Notes under the pieces: model-generated
Seen by the model: only the letters and a program-made list of their open reading frames with translations
Databases searched by the model: none
Told to the model about the DNA's origin: nothing
Source: Vitellaria paradoxa
Taxonomy: Eukaryota; Streptophyta; Magnoliopsida; Ericales; Sapotaceae
NCBI GenBank assembly: GCA_019916065.1
Contig: CM034241.1
Span: 11,693,223 to 11,757,222, forward strand
Length of the DNA: 64,000 nt
Direction: 5' to 3'
Program-made: the position numbers and the translations under genes
In this document: positions 11,128 through 21,370 of the stretch, piece after piece
Layout of the letters: each line of letters begins with the position of its first letter
How positions within the stretch are numbered: position 1 is the first letter of the stretch

Positions 11128-11137
11128 ATTTATAATA
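11128..11137 (-). promoter_or_regulatory. TATA box of the solo LTR
   Basis: On the minus strand this reads ATTATAAATA followed by GGACATTCC. It lies ~660 bp after the LTR start, a normal U3 length. Confidence 0.55.
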
Positions 11138-11598
11138 ATGTGAACAATAAATAAAATATACCTGTGATCTGACATCATTCAGCTTCCGTGCACCTCTTTT
11201 CCTTCCCTTCTTTAAATGCCTTCCACTGCTCATTTAATGTCTCATATCTTTCATTAAATACTCCATACCTTTCATTTAATGCTTCTGGTAGTTAAACACG
11301 GCAATATAGCCAGAATTTCGTGGTCAAACTGTCTACCTGTCACATCCGTTAACTACTCATAACGAAGTGAACTGAGCTAGTTACTCCCTCAGAGATAAAT
11401 ACCTAGTTCAGTCATAACTACGGTGCATTTATGGTTATGGTTCCTTATTAAGGCTGTGGGTCCCAGGCATAACATTTACTTGCCGCCAATCAATGGGCCA
11501 AACAAATTGGCTATTGAGGTCTTCGGCTACAGCCACGTAGCAACACATTATCCATAGATATGAGAATCAGGGTATCCCTCAGAATATTAACCCAAAGA

Positions 11599-11669
11599 CA
11601 CGTGCCCGTGTATAACACTCATATGGAACTCTCGTGTCATCAATAAATTGTTCAGCGGAACGCCACGTG
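11599..11669. promoter_or_regulatory. G-box pair in the solo LTR U3
   Basis: CACGTG at 11599-11604 and 11664-11669, with further ACGT cores nearby (CCACGTAG near 11534, CTACGTGA near 11698). CACGTG is the core site of plant bZIP and bHLH factors. Their position upstream of the minus-strand TATA box would suit inducible LTR transcription. This is inference only. Confidence 0.45.
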
Positions 11670-11832
11670 TCATGCTTCAACATGCTCGGTGAATGACTAC
11701 GTGAATCACACAGATATGCTCGGCATTAGGCCACATGGCACCTTGACTATACTTGTTCGGCACTCCGCACGTCGAGTTATTATTTTGCCCAACAGTTTTA
11801 AATTTTATTACAGTTTATATTTTGTGTGTGTC

Positions 11833-11833
<1 letters not shown>

Positions 11834-11865
<32 letters not shown>
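11834..11865 (+). repeat. (GA)n microsatellite
   Basis: About 15 uninterrupted GA units followed by GGGAGGGG. It creates artificial Arg-Glu open frames. Confidence 0.95.
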
Positions 11866-11870
<5 letters not shown>

Positions 11871-14221
11871 GTGTTTCATTTTTCTATGCTATAATTCAAA
11901 GTGTGGTAAACAGCATTTGCTATACAAAGGTTTTGAAAATGACATACTTACAAGCTAATTTAAAAAATGTTGACATTTATATTCAAAAACATCTAAGATT
12001 TATTTATTTTTCCTTTCTTTACACGTTGAAAATGCATAACTTAAGGATTTTAAAAAAATATTGTGACTTAATAACCAATATTATTGTACAAATTTAAGGA
12101 GTGGCTAGTGGGCAAGCCGGGCTAAATTTTATTTACTCTTTTATTTTTTTAGGCGTATGTTTCACTTCCAAACCCATCTCATATAAACTCGTTTATTTTT
12201 TAAAACAAATAAATTATATTTTGGATAAAAATACATATTTTGATAAAGAACTTATTTTTATGAAATTATAAATAAAATAATATATAAACACAAAAAATAT
12301 AAAAATTATATTTTTTAATATTTGAGTTAGGCAAGGCTCGGGCCTCCAAGGTCAATCTCAAATTCTAAAATAACAAGGCGAGTTTAGACAAGTTTGGTGT
12401 GCCGAGCTTAAAATGTCCATATAACAAATTCAAAATATGGAAAACAACGGATAAAAATCTTTAATTAAGAATTTGAAAGATATGCCATATTTGTCAAGTA
12501 AGAAATCATTAAATGCGTTTCAAATTAAAGACCAATAATAAGTTGGCAAGTGTATTTTGTATTCCAAATATTCAAAAATATAAAAAAATTGGTAAAAAAA
12601 CTGAACAATATTCTATTTATTTGTATATATATAAATACTTTTATATTCTTATCACGAAAGATCAAATTTTAAAAATAAATAAATAGTGCATAACTTATTA
12701 ATTTCAATTGTTTCTTTATAAATATTTAAAAATTTTAGTGATTAAAAATTTAAAAATACTATCGTATTATTTAAGTAATTAATTATATTGTGGTATGTAC
12801 ATTTTATATAATTTAATTAAAAATATAAAAAAACAGATTAAGAGTTTAAATTTCAAAGGCTACAAAATAATCGATATACATATGTATTGTTTGTTGTGAA
12901 GACTAAGCTGGCTATCCAAGGGGTTGTAAGTGTTTCAGTGCAAAAATAAAAGGTTGAGATGTGATTTTGATTTTTTTTAAATGATTTAATAATTTTGATT
13001 TAATTTGATTTTTTTTCAAATAATTTAATCATCATTTAATAATTCAAATCATTTAATGGTGTAGATCTTTAATGATATGCATCTTAGCTTTTCATTTTTG
13101 TACTCCAGCAGCCTAGCCTATCCAAAGGCTTGACAAGTGTGCATGGAAAGATATTTAATGCAAAAGGCAAAGACAATTTAATGTAATGTTAAATGTGCGT
13201 AAGGTGTGGTTTGTTTCGTGTTTGTATTAGATTTAGAATCAAATTGAGTTTAATTTATTGATTTTAAAATCAAATTCACCATTATATAAAACAGAATTGA
13301 CTTGATAAAAATCGAATCGATTGAGTTCGTAATGTAATTGTAAATTTTATGAAAACATGTAAAAAGTTAAAATTTTTTAGGTCTGTTCTAAACTTAAAAT
13401 ATATTAATCTAGAATTGAACCGATAAAAATAGATTCGATACTTTAAAATTTAAAATGAAACTAAATCTATAATAAAATCAGTTCTAACTTATTGAATTAT
13501 TCAATTTTTAAGATGGTATTTGTTTTGTTTTTTTATTTTTTTATTTTCTATTTTCCGTTTTGACTTTATTTTTCATTTTACGCTTTTGAAAATAAGAAAA
13601 ACAGTTTAAAACGTATTTGGTTACTTGTGCTCTTAAAACTTATTTTAGAAAATAGAAAATGAGTTTACACATGTAATAAAAAATAACAAAAAAGTTATTT
13701 TGAGTATTTTCAACCTAAAATAAGTAAAATCTAAAAAAAAAATATTTTCTATTTCTTTATTTTAAAATTTTTAAGACATAAAATATATAAAATAGAAAAT
13801 AGAAGATAAAAAAGTAAATTAAATCACACCTAAATTATTTGAGTATTTTGTACGCAACAGTGAAGTGCATGATTCAAGATATATATAATTGCTCCAATAA
13901 TTAATTTGCCCAATACTTGCTCCAATAATTGCTGGATTTTGACAGGAGGTTTAACCTTGTTTTGACTTCAAAAGAACAATGGTTTTAGTCATATAAAATT
14001 AGATAGTTTTCACAAGTTTAGAGGCGGTGGAGTTCTCACCTAATACCCTATCAAAAGAATGGAATTCTCACCTAACTTGATTCAGGCATGCGAGGGAAGA
14101 ATCATGCTAATAAAGATGCCTTGCCATGCCCTATCAAATAAGGTTACTTAGGCAAGTGTACCTATCTCAACAACACCGCAACTATCAAATTAAAACCTCT
14201 TAGATTAGGTTATTGAGCGTG
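11866..14221. other. AT-rich intergenic DNA with probable decayed non-autonomous transposons
   Basis: No gene seen. A GGCAAGCCGGGCTAAA / GGCAAGGCTCGGGCC pair (12112 and 12330) and an A/T-rich block at 13510-13830 look like old non-autonomous element debris. I cannot define ends for any of them. Confidence 0.35.
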
Positions 14222-14495
14222 CGATTGGTTGCACCAAAAATGTGAAATTTTTAAAAATTTTGAATAGTTAAAATTTTGATTCGTTTGATAAAAAATTGAA
14301 ATTTTAGGAATTTTTAATAATTTTTAATTATTTGATAAAAAAATTAAAGAAAATTTTAATAATTTTTAAAAATTTTTGATTTTTTAAGTAAAAAGTTGGA
14401 GATAATTTTTGACAATTTGATGCTGAACACTAAAACAGGCAAAAGTTGACAATTATTTTTCCTTTTTTTCCCCTAATCAGACGGACCCTAAAAGA
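14222..14495. mobile_element. MITE-like AT-rich element (tentative)
   Basis: A ~270-bp segment of AAATTTTTAA-type sequence. It starts near GAGCGTGCGATTGG and ends near CTAATCAGACGGACCC, which are roughly complementary. No target duplication is clear. Confidence 0.3.
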
Positions 14496-15097
14496 TTTAT
14501 TTATTTTTTTAAACTTTATATATTTTGGGTGGGTGTTCAGGTAAGTACAATTTAATATGCCAATGTGGGGAACATAATCTTTGCTCGTGGGAGTAAAAAG
14601 CATGCTATGTTAGAATGTCAGTTATTATATTTACAAAGCATGCTTTCTACAATCATTTCTCATCTCAGAAAGGCCGGTCCAACTTTGATATTCCATGTGA
14701 TGACAGGAACTTCAAAAAATTATAAACATATATACTATTATGTACTTGAAGGGAGCAAGATTTTAGGTATTTTCCTTATTATTAACTAACTAACAATTTT
14801 TAATTTTACAAATGCCATTTCAAACTTCTATTTCTTTAACCTCACTCGACCTCTCTATGTAACCTCTATTAATAAAAAAAAAGAAAATGAAAAGAATTTA
14901 CTATAGAACCTAATAGAAATAGAGAAAATATTGAAAAGGAGTTGATGAAGAAAATATTTTAGAAGACTAAGAATATGCAAATGTATGTGTTTGTCTTTGC
15001 CCCTAACTAGTAATTATCAAAATCTGCACTCATCATAGTGTAATATTATCTAGCTAAGTACGTTTAAGGACAAAGTTATAATGAAATTTGGTGCCCA
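14496..15097. other. Intergenic DNA, no gene seen
   Basis: AT-rich. A 74-codon frame at 14565-14789 has no recognisable domain. Confidence 0.4.
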
Positions 15098-15100
15098 AGT

Positions 15101-16205
15101 CACTACTAGAAAAAAGTTGATTATCAACTAACCATTACCAATCGAATATAATCAGTTGGTAGATACTAACCGATTACCAACACATTACCAACCGATACAA
15201 AAATTGCTAAAATTTAGATAATTATCAACTCCTTCCCGGTTGATCCAATTCTGTTGCTAAATTTTCAGTTGGTAATCGGTTAGTAATCAGTTGGTATATT
15301 GACGGGAAAATTTTTACCAACCGATTACCAACTGCTTACAACTAGTTGGTACATGTTTCAATTGGTAATCTGGTGGGATCTGGCGGGAAGATTTTTCCCA
15401 CCAAATTACCAACGGATTACCCACTGAATAGTGTAGTTGTTAGATGTTTCGGTTGGTCTTTCGGTTGGTAATTTGATGGTTAAATTATTACCAACCGCAA
15501 TGTTCGGCTGGTCATGTAATCACCTGATGGGCAAATTAATACCAACTGCATTGCCAACTTGTAGGTTAGTTGGTAATTTATTTAGTTAGTATTTAGTTGG
15601 TATTTTGTTGGTAATTGGATAACAATGCATCGAGAATATGTTTAGCAACCCAATTACCAACTGACGGTATCGGTTGTTAATTTATTTGGTTGGTTATCGA
15701 TTGGTAATCCGTTGGTAATGAAGTGTGAATATATTTATCAACTGCATTAACCATGACCTTTGGCGATTGGTAATGTAGTCGGTTGGTAATCTGGTGGTAA
15801 TCCGTTGGTAATCAAGTGGAAAAAGTGTACTAACCAAAATACCAACTGGATTTTTCGATTGGGAATCTATTGGTAATCAGTTGGTAATCTATTAGGAATA
15901 TATATACCAACAGAATAATGTATTCCGTTGGTAATCAGTTGGTAATTGGTTAGTAATCCAGCGAGAATATATTTATCAACCAAATTAACGACTGAGTTTT
16001 TCGGTTGGTAATATATTAGGTTGGTAATCAGTTGTTAATCAGTTGGTAATCAGTAGGTAATCCAGTGAGAAAATATTTTACCAATATACTTACCGACGAA
16101 ATGGTTTAGTTGATAATGTCATCGGTTAGTATTTGGTTGGTAATAGGGTGAGAAAATATTTTTACCGACCGAATTACCAACTAATTACCAACCAAAAAAT
16201 TTACA
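15101..16205 (+). repeat. Left subterminal repeat arm of the CACTA element
   Basis: Well over 25 copies of a TTGGTAAT core, in both orientations (as ATTACCAA too), often within GGTTGGTAATCAGTTGGT-type strings. Spacing is irregular. In characterised CACTA elements such subterminal motifs are the transposase-binding sites. Confidence 0.9.
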
Positions 16206-16720
16206 ATTTGCATTGAACATTAAAAAAAAGGAAATTTCTAATTTCAATATTTTTATAATTAATTTTATATTAATAAATATTTGTAATTAATTATATATAT
16301 TTATATATGGCATGGAATTGTTTCATGATTTATTTGGTTCATGTGATACAACCTTTAGATAAGTGAATTCATACGTTTTTTGATAATATGGTGTGGTTCA
16401 TACATATTGGGTTCGGTGTTTATATATATTATATGTATGGTTCATACATATTGTATATAATTTAATTGACTAGGAGGAAAAGATTTTATACAATTTATAT
16501 TGGCAATATTAAATTTTCATATTAATAAATTAGTGATAAATGCATATTAGGATTATAATTGTTTAAGACACAGGGTTTAGGGTATATGATTTTCAAAATC
16601 GGACAAGTTCAGGTAATCAAATCGTTTATGGATTCTAAAATTTACTTCATTTTTTTTAATCTTTTTCCCTGTATATATTTTTTGCTGTAAGAATTCGTGT
16701 GTAAATGCCTAAGTTAGTAA
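16206..16720. other. CACTA interior, AT-rich, no coding sequence
   Basis: Non-coding DNA between the left repeat arm and the nested MITE. It contains short ATATATT stretches and repeated CATACATATTG phrases. Confidence 0.6.
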
Positions 16721-17195
16721 GGCCCCATTTGGTAACGTTTCCGTTTTTGACTTTTCTGTTTATGTTTTTAAAATTTTGTAAACTCGCAACAGAAACATGT
16801 TTGATAAGTTTGTTTACGTTTTTTTTGTTTACAAAAAAAAAAAAAAAAATGAAAACACAAACAGAAAAACGTAAACAGAAAAAATGTGTTTTCACTCTGG
16901 TTTTCTTTTTTGTCACCAATATTTTTTCAATTTTAAAACTTTGTCTATTTTTGTTGCATTAAATAAAAATAAATTATTTTATTCAAATATTTTATTAAAG
17001 TAAGTTATTCTAATAAATAATATAATTAAATTCAAAAAATTAATTATATAAATTAATTAATATTATTTTTAATAAATAATAAAACTAAATTAATTAATTT
17101 AATTTAATAATTAATTATTTCTAAATTATCTAAAATAAATATCATAATTAATTTATTTAATTTAATAATTAAATTAATTTATATAAAATAATCGA
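16721..17195 (-). mobile_element. Truncated MITE nested in the CACTA element
   Basis: It begins GGCCCCATTTGGTAACG and runs closely parallel to the reverse complement of 50300-50801: AAACATGTTTG, GTTTACGTTTTTT, TTTTCACTCT, then TTATTTTATTCAAATATTTTATT. The far terminus is missing, so it is a one-ended copy. It belongs to the same family as 49818-50801 and 56558-57401, in the opposite orientation to 49818-50801. Confidence 0.75.
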
Positions 17196-18107
17196 ACCTA
17201 AGAGCTTAAGGTAGTAAAGCTTAAAAATCGGAAGGAAAGCCTAGTGTATAAGTGATATGTAACAAAATTTAGATAAGAACGAAAAAAAAGTTATTTTTTT
17301 AATTAATACTAACTAGTTACTAACATGAAAACATTTTAATTTTTTGTTAATTTAATATTTTTACCCTTTTAAAGCTTAAAAAAATTTAAAACAAAAAAAA
17401 TAAATTTAATAATTTAAAAAGGTAAGTGATTAGTTTTTTTGACTAAATGTTATCTTAATTAGAAAAAAAAAATTATTTGCCAAAAGAAAAAGGTCAAAAA
17501 AATTTGTTTGTAAATTTTAGTTGATTTTGCCAACTAAACACCACCTAAATGCGTGGTGCTTGGTTTAAAAAAAATAAAAATAAAAATTAGTGTGAAAATA
17601 TAATAAAAGTTAGAAAAAATTAATAAAATTTAGAATAATTGTTAAGTGTAATTTAATATTAATTATATTAAAGTAACATTATTTTAAATTTAAAAATAAA
17701 AATAACAAATATTATTTATTAATTTTAATTAATTTCATTTCTTTATCTTTTTAGAACTTATTTCCAAATATAGTCACCTAAAATATTTTTTTATTAGAAA
17801 TAAATTCTTAAAATAGTTTTCAAAAATTTTTCTTTTTAAAAATAATTTTCTAAAACTAAAACTAAATGCGACCAAATTATTTTTAAAAATATAAATATAA
17901 AATGAGGAAAAAAATATATATAGTGAGCAAAAGTGTTAAAAAATTATTACAAAAAGTTAAAGTAATTAAATAAAAATCATAAATTTTTTTATCTTTTTTG
18001 GCAACCAATTGGTCGCTAAAGGGGTACATTTGTCGACCAACTAGTCGCCAAAAGTGATAAATATTTGTTTATATATACAAAAAAGTGTAAAATATATATA
18101 CAAATAA
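17196..18107. other. CACTA interior, AT-rich, no coding sequence
   Basis: Very A/T-rich filler. A stretch at ~17547-17876 (TGCGTGGTGCTTGG ... CTAAATGCGACCAAA) could be another small decayed MITE. GCAACCAATTGGTCGC at 18001-18016 is an almost perfect palindrome. Confidence 0.4.
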
Positions 18108-18190
18108 TAGCTTGGCCTAGTGGTCAACCACATGAACTTCCAAAAAAATGGCACGAGTTCGAATCTAAACAACAACAACAAAAATCTCAA
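18108..18190 (+). mobile_element. tRNA-derived SINE-like segment
   Basis: An A box (TGGCCTAGTGG, 18113-18123) and a B box (GAGTTCGAATCT, 18155-18166) stand ~32 bp apart, the layout of an internal RNA polymerase III promoter. An (AAC)n tail follows. The sequence between the boxes cannot fold as a tRNA, so this is a SINE head or a decayed SINE rather than a tRNA gene. Confidence 0.6.
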
Positions 18191-18227
18191 AAATATAGAT
18201 TCAACGTGTGGTGCAATAGTAGGCTGA

Positions 18228-18311
18228 CACGTGGCAGAATCATAGGTCGACACGTGCCATAACACAAGTTGCCGTGTGGAATGATGATATGTCAACAAAT
18301 GATACCACGTG
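18228..18311. promoter_or_regulatory. Triple G-box cluster inside the CACTA element
   Basis: CACGTG at 18228-18233, 18251-18256 and 18306-18311, each flanked by GC-type bases (GACACGTGGCA, GACACGTGCCA, CCACGTGGCGCC). Such sites bind plant bZIP/bHLH factors. Any function here is unproven. Confidence 0.5.
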
Positions 18312-18342
18312 GCGCCACATTTGAATTTTTATTTTTTTAGCA

Positions 18343-18832
18343 GTTGGTAATTACCAAGTATATTTCGGTTGGTATATTACCAACTGATATTTCGGTGGGC
18401 AAAATACCAACTAACAATATCGGTTGCTACAAAGAAAATTTCGGTTGGTATATTATGAAATATCAATTTAATATTCAATAACAAATTACCAACCAAAAGT
18501 TAAATAATACCAACTAACAAATCGGTTGGCAATTACCAACCGAATAATCAGTTGGCAATAACAACTTCGGTTGGTAATTACCAACCAAAATTTTGAAACT
18601 TAATTTCATACCAATAAAAAATTATAAACAGATTTATTTAATTTACTAACCGAAATTCAGTTGGTAATTACTAACCGACCTTAAAAATTTTGGTTAATAA
18701 ACATTACCAACTAGGATTTTTGCCAACGACCAAAATCGATTGGTAATCAGTTAGTAATCCATGATTACTAACTGAATTTAGCTTATTACCAACTGATTTT
18801 GTCAGTTGGTAATCAGCCTTTTTCTAGTAGTG
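18343..18832 (+). repeat. Right subterminal repeat arm of the CACTA element
   Basis: The same TTGGTAAT/ATTACCAA core as the left arm, mainly as GGTTGGTAATTACCAACC-like imperfect palindromes. It ends in TTTTTCTAGTAGTG. Confidence 0.9.
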
Positions 18833-18835
18833 AGT

Positions 18836-19199
18836 GTTTTTAAAACGTGTTGTAGTGTAATTTAATTAAATCTAACCTATATAATATACTTTATATCATC
18901 CTGTCCAAGCTGTTTCACGGCTAGCTTGTCCATCATTTTTTACATTAGCCCACATCACCACTTACTACTCCACCCCTTTTACGCACGTGCTCTAATGATT
19001 GATTATACTTTTAAAGTGTAATTACTTAGGTAATAAAATAATAAAATTAAATATAAGGTTAAAATAGTAATTTTAGTTTAAAATTTAAATAATTTAGTAA
19101 ATAAAAATATTATAATAAATTTATTAATAAAGTAAACAATTTAGTTAATATAAATAAATAAAATAGAAATTTATTATATTATATTATATTTTACTCAAT
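18836..19199. other. Intergenic DNA, no gene seen
   Basis: AT-rich flank of the CACTA element. Confidence 0.4.
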
Positions 19200-20530
19200 T
19201 AATCTTTATTTGTAGGAACTAAAATCAAAAGGACATAATAAAGCAAGGCTTGGCGTCATGACGCCTCCCAAAGCGTCATGACACCTCTCCCATCTACCAA
19301 GCATCTTGACAGCAAGCTTAGCATCATGACGCCCTTTCATATTGCGCTGAATCTTATAAATAATGATCTGTTTGAACTTATCTATGATAACCGAAAGATG
19401 AGGACGGTTACTGAAACCGAAAGATGAGGATGGTTACTGAAGATTGAGATAAGCAGCCTAATATATATATCAACTCAAAAAAAATAGTGCTGTGGAGACT
19501 TTAGACCCTGTCTTTCTCCTCCTGCGAATCGCCTTTGGAAGCTTATAAATACCCCTTCTTAGTCGACATAGAGAGCATACGAACAGAGAGACACCCTCCG
19601 CAGCTTTTAAAGTTTTAGTAGTTTTAGGTTTTAATTTCCAATTTCTAGTTCTTTACTTTAGGTTTTAGATTTTAGAATTTTTGCTTCGTATTGGTGTGGA
19701 TACAAAGTCTAGTTCTTCCAAGTTCAGTAACAGTAGCAGTAGCATTTCAATTCCATGTTTGTTTAGACTTAGTTTGATTTTCTATAGTAATGGAGTAGTT
19801 TTTAGTTTTAAAATTTTATTTCTATTTAGTATTTTGATTCTGTTAACTCTTCCATGAATGCTATATTGATATTTTCTGCTTTGATTATTAATATGTTAGG
19901 CTAGATTTGCTCTATTCCTATTAGGATAAAGGGGTAGAATTAAATGTTTATTCAGGGTTACGCGCTTTTAATTAAATAAATTAATTAAAGTTTTGAACAT
20001 TTGAAATCCATTAGATTTGATTATATTTCTCTTGAAAATTTCTGATAAATTTAATGGGAACTCAATATTCTTTAAAATCAAAATGTTTGAATATTAGAAA
20101 TTTTTAGTTTTGACCATATCCTTTGAAATTTCTGGTGTTTCCAAAAAAACTTAAATTCTTCAAAAATCAAACAATTTAATTTATTGAAAAAATGTTTTCG
20201 TTTCCAAATCTTCCAATTGTATTGATCCTTTAAGGTGATCAATGCAGCTGAGATAATTAGCATTCCCTAAATAAATATTAAATTCAATCTAGATTTTGAA
20301 ATTGGAACAGTCTTTTAATATTTACATTAAAATCATATTATTCCTTTAATTGTAGTAGTTTTTAGTTGAGTTTTACTTTTCCCTACAACAACTATTTTTT
20401 TTAAATTAATATTTTTACAAAATTTAAGAAATTCTTGTAGATTCGACCCCGTACTTACTAGGTTTTTAATTCTAATTGTACACTTTTGTACTTGAGAGTT
20501 AATTTTTAGCTGCAGAGGGGGAGCGCAGTC
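19200..20530 (+). repeat. Decayed LTR-like region with promoter and downstream leader
   Basis: A TATA box (TTATAAATACCCC, 19545-19557) follows a TGACG-palindrome cluster. A long AT-rich leader then leads to GATTCGACCCCGTACTTACTAGG (20440-20462) and TTGTACTTGAGAGTT, phrases often found at the 3' part of plant LTRs or leaders. A 26-bp unit, ACCGAAAGATGAGGACGGTT, is repeated in tandem-like fashion at 19390 and 19416. No coding region follows. It could be a LARD or LTR remnant; ends are not defined. Confidence 0.45.
19252..19335. promoter_or_regulatory. TGACG palindrome cluster
   Basis: A perfect 14-bp palindrome GGCGTCATGACGCC (19252-19265) is followed by two imperfect versions (AGCGTCATGACACC near 19272 and AGCATCATGACGCC near 19320). 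TGACG is the core of as-1-type sites bound by TGA-class bZIP factors. The cluster lies 200-290 bp upstream of the TATA box. Confidence 0.5.
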
Positions 20531-21101
20531 AATGATCTCATACTTTCAGTTGAGTTATAGGCTAGCAAGTAATGAAACGATTTTATTCCATATCATCTAT
20601 GCCATTACAAACAAAATTCCTATACTCTTACTCCCTCTTTCTCCTCTTGTGTGTGTGTGTGTTTTCTACTCAAAAAACAAAAGAAAAGAAAGAGGAAGAA
20701 AGGGAAAAAAAGAAAGGAAAGAGAAAATGTGCCTAACCATCCACCAGCCCAACCATAGCCTTTGTTTAACTTGGCGTAAGGAATATATAAAAGGTCAACC
20801 AACCCAGGGCCACAACTCAAAATTCAAAAATAATAAAATAGTAGAAAATAAATATCAAGCGTTACATCTGTAGCTCGCCGAAATTTTTGTCTCTTGAAAT
20901 TTTGTTCAACTCATCGAGATACACTCCTATTGACCTATTCTTTCCACTTGAATGGTCCCTAGTGATTGACTTATAATTGATCGATAGTTTAGCATGTTAC
21001 AGATAATTTTTTGTTTTCTTTTTTGAGCACATTATTTTATAATTGTAAATCTTGTATATAGACAATATTAATATAAAATAAAATGTGTCAATTATTCAAA
21101 C
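20531..21101. other. Intergenic DNA with (GT)n tract, no gene seen
   Basis: A short (GT)n run at 20648-20661 and a purine-rich stretch after it produce artificial open frames. Confidence 0.4.
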
Positions 21102-21272
21102 TGTCATGGCCCGAATCTTGTGACTCAAGCAGACGAGCTAAATCAAATGCAAACATACATTCAAATCACAAAACCTTATCTTAATTAGAGTTAACCACAA
21201 TTGGAGCAAAATAAAATAAATAAAATGAGATTTAATATAATAAAGCCTTAACCTCAACCGAGCATAATGCTC

Positions 21273-21304
<32 letters not shown>

Positions 21305-21338
21305 ATTTGACTCAACTCGGCTCGATACAATCTAATCA

Positions 21339-21370
<32 letters not shown>

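Larger units (their letters stand above)
10890..11794 (-). mobile_element. Solo LTR (905 bp) with perfect 5-bp target-site duplication
   Basis: Read on the minus strand it begins TGTTGGGCAAAATAATA and ends TTTTGCTGCCGAACA, so the ends are TGTT/AACA. It is flanked by GTTTT on both sides (10885-10889 and 11795-11799). A TATA box on the minus strand lies two thirds of the way in. No internal coding region, primer-binding site or second LTR is nearby. This is the expected product of recombination between two LTRs. I cannot assign copia or gypsy. Confidence 0.85.
15101..18832 (+). mobile_element. Non-autonomous CACTA (En/Spm) DNA transposon, 3.7 kb
   Basis: The left end starts CACTACTAGAAAAA and the right end is its inverse. 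The terminal inverted repeats match at 25 of 28 positions. A 3-bp target duplication AGT flanks both ends (15098-15100 and 18833-18835), the size CACTA elements generate. Subterminal arms of ~1.1 kb and ~0.5 kb are packed with TTGGTAAT/ATTACCAA motifs, the arrangement bound by CACTA transposases. The interior holds no TNPA or TNPD-like coding frame, so movement would need an autonomous relative elsewhere. Nested inside are a truncated MITE, a SINE-like segment and a G-box cluster. Confidence 0.93.

Noticed and set aside
11689..12097. Two overlapping frames with Arg-Glu repeats
   Set aside because: Produced by the (GA)n microsatellite.
16656..16962. Opposing 85-87 codon frames
   Set aside because: They lie in the A/T-homopolymer part of the nested MITE; low complexity, no domain.
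18113..18166. Possible tRNA gene
   Set aside because: A and B boxes are present, but there is no acceptor stem, anticodon arm or T-arm pairing. A SINE-like origin explains it better.
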